In this document: positions 33,020 to 43,200 of the stretch, one piece after another | How the letters are laid out: every line of letters begins with the position of its first letter | How positions within the stretch are numbered: the stretch's first letter is position 1 | NCBI GenBank assembly: GCA_018873225.1 | Contig: JAEILZ010000005.1 | Location: 1 to 64,000, forward strand | Length of the DNA: 64,000 nt | Source: [Phialemoniopsis] sp. UDSM-2020 | Taxonomy: Eukaryota; Ascomycota; Sordariomycetes; Thyridiales; Thyridiaceae | Reading direction: 5' to 3' | Translations under genes and position numbers: made by a program | The notes under the pieces: model-generated | What the model was told of the DNA's origin: nothing | Seen by the model: the letters and a program-made list of their open reading frames with translations, nothing else | Database searches by the model: none

Positions 33020-33804
33020 ATGCCTTTGCACGTACGCCGAGCCACGCCGGCCGACCTCGACCCAATTGCCCGCATCAGCACCATAACCTTGGGCGGCGGT
33101 GAATACGGCGCTGCCACGTTCCCACCGCATCTGGCTTCCACAGAGCAGGACGCATACACGACAGAGTTCACGTGGCGCAAGTGGCGCATGGCATGCTACA
33201 TCCACGACCCATCAGTAGCAATCTTTGTCGCGGTTGAAGGTGACTCAGCAGAAGAAGGAAAGGTAGTGGGCTGGAGTCTGTGGGAGCTGCCCAGCAGTGG
33301 CTGGGAGCTGGATGAGAAGACCAGGGAGGAACTCCGAGCTCAAGGCAAAGCCCTTGTGGGAGCCAAAGCCTTTGATCGTACGCAAAAGTGTGTTGACCCT
33401 GAAACGGGCAAGAAGGCACACAAAATCGTCGACGATGCTGCTAAGAAGTTATTTGGGAGGCATGATAAGGACGATGTTTACTGTACGCACCGGAGTTTAT
33501 CTCCTAGTAGTCCCCAATGTTGAATACCCGATACTAACAATGGAATAAAGACCTGTCCTTCCTTTGCATGGATCCTCCGTATCAGCGAAGAGGCATTGGC
33601 AAGATGCTACTTAAATGGGGTGTGGAGCGGGCTGCCCTTGAGGGCAAGGACTGTTACTTGTTATCCACCCCGGAGGGCGAGAAGCTGTATCTGGATGGTG
33701 GCTTTGAAGACTGTGGGACGACAGACTTCTTTGGCAGGCCACACAAGGTCATGCTCATCAAGAACAACCCCAGCTGGAGACAGGAGCAACCAAGTCCTGC
33801 ATGA
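33020..33804 (+). CDS. GNAT-family N-acetyltransferase
   Basis: 238 aa from exons 33020-33482 and 33551-33804. The start MPLHVRRATPADLDPIARI is the usual GNAT beginning; the open frame reaches back to 32849 but without homology. The acetyl-CoA pyrophosphate loop is PPYQRRGIGKMLLKWG (R/Q-x2-G-x-G/A type), in exon 2. YLSFLCMDPPYQ precedes it and LYLDGGFEDCG follows. A central insert rich in Lys and Asp (about 100-150) is common in fungal members. The acceptor may be a small molecule, peptide or protein and is unknown. Confidence 0.9.
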
Positions 33805-34257
33805 CACACAAAGAACCTCAAGAATACAGCTAGAACTATAACAACCATAAAGAGTAGTTAGATAGGGATCTATAAATATTCATTCAGAAGAGGTATTGCC
33901 GGTGACGGCAGCGATCAAAACATAAGCCGCCCAATGGTCGTGCGTTCCGTCCAAGGCAGGCTTTTAGACCCCTTTAAACTCGCCACATGGCTTCACGTGT
34001 CAGGGCATTCCACCAGCAGAACCAGCAATACACTTCCACAGTCAACTGCCGACATGACGACACTAGACTGGATGTAAACTCTAAACAGAGATCATGCCCG
34101 TCAGTATTTTATCGTCGTTGCTACTTCATTTAGACCGCTGCTCTTCCTTGCAAGTCTCTCCCGATAAGTAAACTCGCCGACGAGAAAGGCACTCTAAACG
34201 AAATAGAAACAAGAGACACGTTGACTCGAGCTATTAATTTCTTAAAAGACTACAAAG
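33805..34257. other. Intergenic region
   Basis: 453 bp upstream of the small membrane protein gene. Mildly AT-rich near the 3-prime end of the acetyltransferase. No feature recognised. Confidence 0.45.
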
Positions 34258-34708
34258 ATGTTCACCTTTGACGCATTTGCGCAGGTGAGTATTGATTTCA
34301 ATAGCCTCCTTAGGTAACAGAGCCTTACCATATCCAGAGCTTTGGCTGGACTTGGGAATTCCTTGGGAAGGCTCTGACGATACTTGGGCTATCCTTGTTC
34401 AGCGCCCCAGTTGTGGCAATTGGCTCGATATTACAACTGGTAGGGTTCGGATTGGTAGGCCCTGTTGCCGGTGAGTTCATACGTTGTAGAATGGAATGTC
34501 TCAAGAAAACACATGCTAACCAATACATCTCTAAGCCTCCTGGGCTGCAGCTTGGCAAGCATCCATTGGAAACGTCGTCCGCCGTAGCTTGTTTTCAGTG
34601 CTACAGAGTGCCAGGATGGGAGGGTATGGCTTGGCCATCGTGACCGCAGCCGTCAAGGGTGTCGGAGCTGCCATGTTCGCACTGGGAGCTGCGATACGCT
34701 TCTGGTGA
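34258..34708 (+). CDS. Small IFI6/IFI27-like (ISG12 motif) membrane protein
   Basis: 110 aa from three exons: 34258-34284, 34338-34470, 34536-34708; the first encodes only nine residues, so single-frame prediction misses the gene. The chain is hydrophobic and Gly/Ala-rich, with GFGLVGPVA followed by ASWAAAWQASIGNV and MGGYGLAIVTAAVKG, which fit the ISG12/IFI6-16 repeat. Animal members sit in mitochondria or ER membranes and modulate cell death and innate responses. Fungal relatives exist in numbers, but their role is largely undefined. Two or three membrane spans are likely. Confidence 0.82.
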
Positions 34709-35676
34709 AGCAGTGCCCGGGCCAGGAACAGGAAAAGATATTTAGAATGGATATTCACTTCAGCAACACCCGGAGATTATCGATAAGATTGAGTAGCATC
34801 CCACAGCCCACTTGTCGTCCAGTGATCGAAGCTGTAGCACAGTGGAATGAACAGCTGTCCAGTTTTTTGTGCTCTGTGTGAAGCTGTTCCGGACATGCTA
34901 ATCAATATGTGTCTTCTTGATCAGTATCATGCATAGATGTGGCCACGAGTCGTGACATCGAGTCGCCAATGAGAACTCATGCCCAAACAGCGATCACATC
35001 GCCGCGTACATGGTGTGCACAGGGGGGAGGGGGTGTCGTTAAAACCTCGCCTCCTCTTCCAATAATACCGGACACCCCCCATCATCTGGATCTTTATCGG
35101 CCGTATCAACAGCAGATCTCATTTGCTCATGCTCACTCCGCCGCTGCGCGCCTATGCGGCACGTACGGACTGTCGCGACCGACCGGCACTGATCGCGGTA
35201 AAGGGTGGCTGTGTGGGGCCGCGCATCCCAGAAAACGGCAGCCTGGCCCCAGGATCGCCATCAATACACGCGACTAAGCTTTGATCACTGCCTAATAAAC
35301 TGGAGAAGCAATCCTTTATCCCTTATCGATTAACATTCTTACGCCTGATCAGTGTTATTGAGTGGGGTTGTCTGACAGGTTGACGGGCATTCTTGCATGG
35401 GAAAAGCAAGCACTTGCGGCGTAAAGGGAATATGCCAAGCAGTGAGATGGTGTGTGGACTGGAGACACCATAGGTATTCTCACCCCCCTACGCCTCCGTT
35501 TCCGCATGGAAAGGCGGTGTTTCGTACATTTCAAAAACGGGGATATAAGAGAGTCGTTTCTCCCAGGCTTTGAAAAGGGAAGACGAGAATATAGAAGGAA
35601 CACAAGACAACAGTCAATAGAAGGATATCATTACCGTCAAGAACCATTCGAGCAGATCAACAACATCATAAACACC
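34709..35676. other. Intergenic region
   Basis: 968 bp. A C-rich/G-rich stretch lies near 35,020-35,080. An open frame from 35452 leads into the next gene but lacks a plausible protein before its ATG at 35677. Confidence 0.45.
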
Positions 35677-36325
35677 ATGCCTCCCTCCACCAACTCCCAA
35701 AAGGCCGCCAACAACAGCGCCGCCGCACTCCGCAAATTCCCGCTCTACTCCTTTGCACCAGGCTTCATCCTCTTGCTTGTCCATGGCCTTGCTTCCGGCC
35801 AAGCCTTCCCGGCTCTAGGCCTGATGCCCATGGCGGCGTCAGCTATCGTCAGCGGCCTGGTCCTCTTCCGCGACAAGTTTGCCGCCTCGGGCTCGCCCGT
35901 CCAGAACCTGTCCCCGTCCAACATCTTCTTCGCCGACGCCGCTCTGGCGCTCTTCCACTTCGCCATGCTCATCCCAAGCTGGGTATTCTTGACTGACGCC
36001 CGATACGAGGGGCAGATCGCCCTGGGAGCCTACTGCACTGTCTTTATGATGGTCGACGTGTAAGTTGTCAAAACTGACCGCCCCACCTATACATTTTGAA
36101 GCTGACGGAGGACAATCTTTGTGCAGCTATGTACACTGTTACTTCACCTTTACCCACCTTATGCATCTCATCGTCTCGAGGAACTGCGACTGCGAGCACT
36201 GCCGGTCCATGTCCAAGTTCCACCTGCCTACCATCATGGCCTCCGAGTACACTCCGTTGAACGATGCGGACAGCGAGCCCGAGGACATTGAACGTGACCT
36301 CGAGGAGGGTGCTGTCCGAATCTAG
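35677..36325 (+). CDS. Uncharacterised four-helix-like integral membrane protein
   Basis: 193 aa from exons 35677-36059 and 36127-36325. Hydrophobic stretches occur at about 27-50, 52-65, 87-107 and 115-145, suggesting four membrane helices. They are followed by a Cys cluster (NCDCEHC) and an acidic tail (DADSEPEDIERDLEEG). I do not recognise a named family; proteins of this size and layout are widely annotated as hypothetical in ascomycetes. Cytosolic placement of the acidic tail is an inference only. Confidence 0.78.
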
Positions 36326-36847
36326 ATACATTGATGAAGACTGCAGCCTGTGCTGTAAAACGCCTCCAGGCAGTAGCATCAAACCGGATTTCATACGGTT
36401 TAGGATTGGGTGCTATATATCAATGGGAAGAGTAGAACCCTGCCGAGAAAGGTGTAATAGGCGTAGTGGCTTTTGGGACCTTCATTCATTACCATACGAT
36501 CTGGTTTCTTTACTAGAACATCTTGAGAGATATAGCTCAAGTAGAGCTCGGATTTATCAAGATCTTAATATATCTATCAATTGATATGTCCCGAGCCAAG
36601 TTTGCGTTTAGCACCACAGATGAAGCTTTCAGCGCTGCCCGCCCCACCACTTCTGCCAAAGCGGGCCGCCCAGATCCCCACTAAAAATTTCATCCCGCCC
36701 AAAGCTAAGCTTCCAGGCCGCTATCATCAACACATCAACCCAAACTTCAGATTCCAATCACCGAGCCACCGACACTCACACGGGCGCTCTAGCTAGCCCC
36801 ATTCCTCCCATATAATCTCCTTACATCTATCGCACAAAGTCTCAATC
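36326..36847. other. Intergenic region before the exosome gene
   Basis: 522 bp containing the membrane-protein 3-prime end and the promoter of the exosome subunit, the latter with a C-rich leader (36,610-36,830). No gene seen. Confidence 0.45.
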
Positions 36848-37739
36848 ATGCCGCTCGACACATCAGCCTATCACCTAGGGTCCTTCCTGCGCGTCGACGG
36901 CCGCCGCTGGAACGAGCTGCGCCGGTGCCACGCCCAGATCCGCACGCAGGCCAGCGCCGACGGCTCCTCGTACCTCGAGATGGGCAACACGAAAGTCATG
37001 TGCGTCGTCACGGGCCCCAGCGAGGCCGGCCCCGGCGCCAAGCGCGGCACCGCCCAGGGCGCCGCGGGCGGAGGTGGTGGTGATAACAAGGACGCCGAGG
37101 TGGCCGTCAGCATCGTCGTCGCGGGCTTCAGCTCCGTGGACCGCAAGAAGCGCGCGCGCACGGACAAGTAAGTCCCCATTTAACCCCGCCTCATACGCAC
37201 CCGCACCTCGCTGACAAGAGAACAGACGCCTCCAGGAACTCTCCTCGACCCTCTCCCACACCCTCTCCTCAACACTACACACCCACCTCTTCCCCCACAG
37301 CACCATCGCCTTCAGCCTGCACGTCCTCTCGCAGGACGGCTCCCTGCTCGCGGCGCTCATCAACGCCGCCGCCCTCGCGGCCGTCGACGCGGGCATCCCC
37401 ATGACCGACTACGTGGCCGCCTGCTCGGCGGGCAGCACGTCGACCTATGCCGCGGGCGACGAGGGCGCGGACCCGCTGTTGGACCTCAACCTGCAGGAGG
37501 AGCAGGAGCTGCCGAGTCTGACGGTTGCGACGCTCGGTGATACAGACCGCGTGGCTGTCCTGGTCTGCGAGAGCAGGGTGCAGGTCTCGCGCCTCGAGGG
37601 CATGCTGGCTGTCGGCGTCGACGGGTGCAAGCAGGTGCGGAGCATTCTGGACCGGGTCATTCGTGAGGCTGGGGATAGGATGGTGAACGAGGGCACTGTG
37701 GAGAAGGGCACGGGTCTGGACATGGAGCTCGACGGTTGA
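36848..37739 (+). CDS. RRP41: Exosome complex subunit Rrp41/Ski6
   Basis: RNase PH-fold subunit of the RNA exosome, acting in nuclear and cytoplasmic 3-prime RNA processing and decay; eukaryotic Rrp41 is usually catalytically inert and part of the hexameric ring. 277 aa from exons 36848-37167 and 37226-37739. Diagnostic: LRVDGRRWNELRR at the N-terminus, SSYLEMGNTKVMCVVTGP, then after the intron ALINAAALAAVDAGIPM and a late RVQVSRLEGML. An Ala/Gly-rich insert at about residues 58-80 (AQGAAGGGGG) interrupts the usual strand pair and is probably a surface loop. Confidence 0.93.
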
Positions 37740-37923
37740 AGAACGAGCGTTTTCCCATCGCGCGATACGGAGCCTGGGCAAGGTTACGTGGAAATGGAAA
37801 GGTAAAGCACATTTCAATTCTCGTGACTGAGAGTATGGCTACTTGGTTTTTTCCTTTTGACATTTTGCTAATATGAAACAGATATCGCTCATCAACATTC
37901 ATCCTCAGACTTGAAGTATTCGA

Positions 37924-39441
37924 TCAAAGCTCGTCATGCTCAGTGGCGGTCTCGGCCTCCGGAGTAGGCTCGGTAGCCTGCGTGGCCTCGGTGGCCTCGG
38001 CAGTAGTCTCGGATGCCGACTCTTCTACGGCGATGGCGATCAGTCCCTCGGGGAGCTTATTCTTGACACCCTCGCTCATGCGGATAGCATCGATCCAGCT
38101 CTCGATGCCCTCGTGGGTGAAGTCGCTGCCCGTGTAATGTCTCCACCAACCCCGACGAGCGTTGATCGCAATGAGTTCCACATCCCCGGACAGATCCAGG
38201 GCCTTGAGAAGAGGGGCGGCCCCGGTGTTTGAGTCGGGAACGGCGAAGAAAGGGAAGAGGTGGCGTTTGCTCTGGGCGTGCTTGAATGCAAGCTCGGCGA
38301 GGTTCTGAAGGGCGTGCTCGGCCTTGTCGTTGGTAGCTGCGGGGACAAATGCAAGGACGCAGGTGTGCGATTTCTCGTTGAGGCACTCCTTGATGAGCTT
38401 CTCGGGGGCGTGGATGGTGGGTACTGGAGGTGCGTTCTCGATGATGACAGGCGCCTTGACGGTCTCGGTCGACTCGGGCTCGTCGGCCTTGGTGGCATCG
38501 TCGTTCTCCGCGGGCTTGGCCTTGGACTCGGACTTGGACTTTTCCTTCTTCTCCGACTTCTTCTCGGCCTTCTTGTCAGCCTTCTTGTCCGCCTTCTTCT
38601 TGTCCGAGCCAGGTGCGGGATCCGTGTTGGGGGATGCCGCTTGCGAGAGGAACTTGATCATGCCAGGCTTCTTCAGATCGCCGTCGTAGACGACAGGCTC
38701 CTTGTCGCCGCCGGGAATCAGGACAAGCGTCGGGAACTTGTCGACACCAAACTGCTCGACGGCCTTAGACTCCTTATTCCGGATCTGCGCAACGTCGATA
38801 GCCCCTAGGAAATCAATGGCAATACTCTTGAGCAACGCGCTCGTGGTCCCCTTCTCCGTGAACAGAATCGCCTTGGGCTTGTCCTTGTCCTCGCTCAGGA
38901 ATGCGTCGAGGTCCTTGTCCGTGACCCTCTTGACGTGGTTGTTGATCTTATCGACGACGGACTCGACGATGCCGGAGGCCGTGCGGGGCCCGTTGTAGTC
39001 TTCGACGACGGGCTTGCCGAACTTCTTGCCGGGGCGGACGATCTTGAGGGTAGGGAAGCCCTTGACGCCCATGCCGCCGCAAAAGGGCTTGTTGGCGTCG
39101 TCGTCGCAGTCGATGGCGGCGACCTTGGCGAGGCCGTCGAGGTTCTTGGCCGCCTTTTCGTAGGCGGGCTTGAGGTTCTGGCAGTGGCCGCACCAGGGGG
39201 CGTAGAACTCGACAATCTGTTTCAGTCATTTCGGATTAGTATTTGCATGCGGAGCTGCTGAGCGCGGGGAGGGGCAGGAAGAGCGTACAGAAGTATAATT
39301 GGATTTGGCGATGAGCCGCTCGTAGCTCTTGGCGTCGACCTGAAGGACGGGCGAGCTCTTGGGGTACATGCCGGCCTGGGCGGTGGGCAGGGCCGACAGC
39401 AGAGCCACCGCGGCGATGGCGGAGAGGCTTGGCTGGTGCAT
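37924..39441 (-). CDS. ER protein disulfide isomerase with HDEL tail (Mpd1/PDI-P5-like)
   Basis: Oxidoreductase for disulfide formation in the ER lumen, 481 aa. Exons 39441-39289 and 39216-37924. Signal peptide [19 protein letters not shown], then a thioredoxin domain with [17 protein letters not shown] (CGHC active site) joined across the intron. A second, redox-inactive thioredoxin-like region follows. A highly charged Lys/Glu/Ser linker (about 240-270, [14 protein letters not shown]) precedes a third folded region, then an acidic Thr/Glu tail. The C-terminal HDEL is the ER retrieval signal. Confidence 0.94.
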
Positions 39442-40053
39442 GGCGGACGGGATGCGGGAGCTAGAGCTACGGTGGAGAAGAGATGATCGTAGAATGTACG
39501 AAGCCGCCGTAGCGATTGAGTTTAGATTATGGACAAGAGAATTCACAGGTATGAAACAAAAGGTCAGATGCAGCAGGCAAGTATTTAAAACGGTGAGAAG
39601 GGGGGGGAAGAGGAGGCGATGTGGTGAGATCACCAGATGTGCATTGCTGTTCAATTTGGAAAAAAGGCCAGCGTGGAGCTCTTATCCTGCCACTTTTTGT
39701 TACGATAAAGGACAGCCTGCATTTTCGAATGCGGGGAAAATTGCAACAAACAAAGGCACCCGACGTCAAGTTTGAGGAAGCTTGGGCCACCCTGCAGACC
39801 CAAACAGTGGATCATTCTGGAAGCCTGGGCGCTAAAGTTAGTGCGTCACCCCTCTCGAGCTCGCCAAGGTTGTTGCTTCAATCGGCTCATGCAATCTTCC
39901 CAGCCCTCGCATCGCAAGTCATCTGAGCGTTTGTACTCTCTTGTCGCAACCACTTTTCCCAGACGTTGAGTGAGGCTAGCATCCCTTTACACAAGACTTT
40001 CCGACGCAGCACATCTTCCTCAAGATCCACGCGCATCTTGCCCAGACCAAAAC
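39442..40053. promoter_or_regulatory. Divergent promoter, PDI / Vta1
   Basis: 612 bp between divergent conserved genes. It includes a purine-rich run at about 39,597-39,617. No additional gene is supported. Confidence 0.5.
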
Positions 40054-41521
40054 ATGGCGGATGAGATCCCCGCCAGCCTCAAGCAGGCCGACCTCAACCT
40101 CTTCAAATGCGCCCAGCGCGCTGCCCAGCTAGGCAGCGTCAAGCCCATCGTCGCATATTGGTGTAGGTTCTGCCAGGAGTGTCTTCACAAATACAGGTCA
40201 TCGCTAATGTCTATCAGGCGAGTACTTTGTCGTGAACCAGATCCTCGCCAAGCAGCTGCATAACAACGATGTCGACGTGCTGGAATACACGACCAAGTTG
40301 ATGGACAAGCTGGAGCAGGTGAGCTAATGCTTTTGAATTCAAAAGAATTTCATCGGTCCTAACACTCTTGCGCCCCTCAACACAGACGAAACAAGAGTAC
40401 CCCAACGAGGAAGCCATCATGGACGACACGGCAGCGCAGGCATACATTGAGCAGTTCGGGCAGCAGACACTAGACAGGGCACAGCGAGTCGTCAAGGCGA
40501 ACAAGGTTACAGTGTAAGCTCTCATCTATGGTCTATGTCTAGAAAGTATACCAGGGTCTCTAATGTTGGGTGCAATAGGCAAACCGCCGGAACCTTTGAC
40601 GCCGCCGCCACCTTCTTCAACCTCGTCCACATTTGGGGCGCACCCGACCAGGAGAACCTCCAAAAGATCAAGTACGCGAAATGGAATGCCGCACGGATAT
40701 ACAAGGCGATCAAGGAGGGCAAGGACCCAAACGAGTCGAACCCGAAGTTGGAAGACCTAGAGGAGCAACCAGCGATCGACCCCACAGACCCAGAGGCGCA
40801 ACAGCTGAGCTCCTCGGGGATTGGAGATGGACCGAAGCCGGTGACGCTGGAGGAAGTTCCGGACAATGAGCTCAGGAGGGATTCAGCGGGCGTGTCGCTA
40901 CCACACACACCCGCTTCTGGAGGACAGCCGGCGCCGCAAGACGAGCTGGTTCTTCCCGATGCACCGCCGAATGCGCCCGGCGTGCCCCAGGGGTACTTTG
41001 ACGGCCATGCACCGCCAGAGCCCCCGTCACCCATCTCTCCGCCCTTGCACGATCCCGCCTCGTACCATCCTCCCACAGAGCCGTCGGCGCCAGATCCGGA
41101 TATCGAGATTCCCTCCCCGCCGTCCACACACCCAGACCTACCTCCTGTGGTCACATACCAACCTCCATCCGCGCCCGCACCTCCCACGTTTGGTGCCAGC
41201 CCCAAAACCACGCCGGCCGTGGCACCGCCTCCGGTCAGCCCACCCGATACCTTCATGAACACAGCACCTTCTCCGGGCATTTCCCGACCGGTCATCCCAC
41301 AGCCCACCGCGCCGCCAGTCGTGCCAGCCGCAGCGAGCAGCTACGCCCGACCTGTAGCGCCGCCACAGCCAGTGCCCCAGGGCAATTTGGCTGCGGACGA
41401 GATGTCTATGGTGGCGGCGCAGAAGCATGCCAAGTGGGCCATCTCGGCTCTCAATTTCGAGGATGTGCCGACTGCGGTACGGGAGTTGAGGAAGGCGCTT
41501 GAGGCGTTGAATGCGTCATGA
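40054..41521 (+). CDS. VTA1: Vta1/LIP5, ESCRT-III Vps4 cofactor
   Basis: Activator of the Vps4 ATPase in multivesicular body sorting. 426 aa from four exons: 40054-40162, 40218-40318, 40386-40513, 40579-41521. The N-terminal MIT-like pair of helices contains MADEIPASLKQADLNLFKC, PIVAYWCEYFVVNQIL and later TFDAAATFFNLVHIWG. A long Pro/Ser/Thr-rich linker (about 200-370) leads to the C-terminal dimerisation helices (AQKHAKWAISALNFEDVPTA), the VTA1 domain that binds Vps4. The architecture is complete. Confidence 0.95.
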
Positions 41522-41663
41522 TATTGTCAGACATAGGGAAGAATGTGCATTTTCAGGTGTTTGTAAGTTTGGAGCATGGCCACTTGGCCATCGTAGCGAT
41601 ATTCTTAGGGTAGACAGCCAAGCCTTTGTAGAAGATTGAATGTGTAATACACGTCATGTGCAT

Positions 41664-42719
41664 CTACTTCGTCTCCGCTTCTGCCTCTCCGTCTGCCCAC
41701 ACGACGATGTTCTTGGGCGGGTCCGCCATATTCTTGAAGAAGCTAACCACATCGTGCTCGCTGTACCGCAGGCTAAAGTGCGTCAGGACAAAGGTAGTCT
41801 TGGGGAACTTGCGCACCACGGGCTCGAGGTCCGCCCAGAGGGTGTGCTTGGTCTTGACGGCCTGCGCGCGGTGCTCCTCGCGCAGGAAGCTGCACTCGGT
41901 GATGACGGCCGGGATCCCGCCGCGCAGCCAGTCCGGCTCGGCCGCCAGCGTCGCGGCCGTCGTGTCCCCGAGGAAGGCGAACATGGGCGTCGTCACGGGC
42001 GCCGTGATCTCGACGCCCTCGGTCTGGCGCAAAGCCTTGAGCTCCGGCCCGGTCTTGGAGGTGTACTCGGGCTTGAGCTTGTGCGTCGTCGCGCTGAAGA
42101 CGTAGCCTACTGTCGGCACGGTGTGGTCGCAGGCGAAGACCTGCGCCGTGATGTTCTTTGTGCGTCGCAGGGGGACGACGTCGCCGTCCTGCACGCCGTG
42201 GGTGATGTGCGTGCGGAGGATGGGCGGTCTGACGTCGGTGGCACCGCTGGCGTCGGCGGCGGACGGGGCCACCTGCTCGTCATCGTCATCCTCTTCTCCT
42301 GCGACGACCTCGCCTTGATCATCGGGATTCAGACCCGGGATGGGCAGACCGCCCGCGAGGTTAAGGATGCGGTTCGCGCGCAGGTAGTCGTCGAGCACGC
42401 CGACCATGAGCACCGGGCAGAAGATGTCGGGCGGGTCGGCGCGCTTGACGAAGGCCGGGGTCAGCAGGCAGTGGTCGTTGTGCCCATGGGTGAGGAAGAT
42501 GTGTTTGGGCCGGGCACTGTTGACGACGAGCCCGGCGTCGAGCAGCAGGTTGAGTTGCGGGACGACAAAGGACGTGTGCCAAGCCGCACGGGAGCGGCCC
42601 GTCAGGACATACTGGTGGTGAGGCTTGGGGAAGCGCCACTCGAGGATGTTGGAGCGGGTGGACTGTGTAAGGGGCGTGGCAAAGAGCACATCTTGCGATG
42701 TTCCTGCTGGTGCCGTCAT
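41664..42719 (-). CDS. Metallo-beta-lactamase-fold protein, tRNase Z (short form)-like
   Basis: Single-exon 351-aa protein. The zinc-binding motif THGHNDH (HxHxDH) lies near residues 78-84, and later metal ligands are in ACDHTVPTVGY, FLGDTT and LTHFSLRY. The HTVPTVGY segment resembles the HEIPSFGY-type motif of tRNase Z and related phosphodiesterases. An acidic insert (GEEDDDDEQ, about 140-150) interrupts the fold. Fungi normally have a long tRNase Z for tRNA 3-prime processing; this short relative may be a tRNase Z-like nuclease or another hydrolase. It is convergent with Vta1. Confidence 0.82.
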   Translation of the reverse strand: MTAPAGTSQDVLFATPLTQSTRSNILEWRFPKPHHQYVLTGRSRAAWHTSFVVPQLNLLLDAGLVVNSARPKHIFLTHGHNDHCLLTPAFVKRADPPDIFCPVLMVGVLDDYLRANRILNLAGGLPIPGLNPDDQGEVVAGEEDDDDEQVAPSAADASGATDVRPPILRTHITHGVQDGDVVPLRRTKNITAQVFACDHTVPTVGYVFSATTHKLKPEYTSKTGPELKALRQTEGVEITAPVTTPMFAFLGDTTAATLAAEPDWLRGGIPAVITECSFLREEHRAQAVKTKHTLWADLEPVVRKFPKTTFVLTHFSLRYSEHDVVSFFKNMADPPKNIVVWADGEAEAETK

Positions 42720-43200
42720 CTTGATGAGTTTGGTGATGAGGCAGACGATGATGACGATGAGTTTTTTGGATTGTTTTTGGGTGAGAGATTCATCTCATCT
42801 GCGCAAGGAGGTCTTCAGAAACTTGTACAACAATATGTATGAACATTTCAGATTGGAAGACTCGACTCGAAGAACTTCAATAATTCGTCAATGGGGTTTG
42901 GTCATGTTTGTAGATTTTACACAATGTCGTTATCGCCCAAAAAGAAAGCCTTTCAGCAGCCCACTTAGCTTGTTCGCCGAGTTAGTCACCTAACAAAATA
43001 ATCCCCATAGCGCCGCGGATCTGCAATTGCTCTGAGTAAATCCCCCAACTCCAAGGGTCCAGGCAAGATAATCATCTTCTTTGTGAATTGTGCAGGGCTT
43101 TCCTGTCCACTTCGTTCCTTGTCTCCCAATTTTCTTCCGTCTGCGAGGTTCATCGAGCCCGCCAAGATGGAATGTAGTTCTGATTGAACCTGCGTTGACA
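42720..43200. other. Intergenic region
   Basis: 481 bp between two minus-strand genes. A 74-codon minus frame at 42986-43210 overlaps the stop of regulator 2 in another frame; it has no known homology and I leave it as noise. Confidence 0.45.

Noticed and set aside
41640..42842. 400-codon plus-strand frame over the tRNase Z-like gene
   Set aside because: Complementary to the clear HxHxDH protein on the minus strand; its translation is Gly/Arg/Val-rich without family features.
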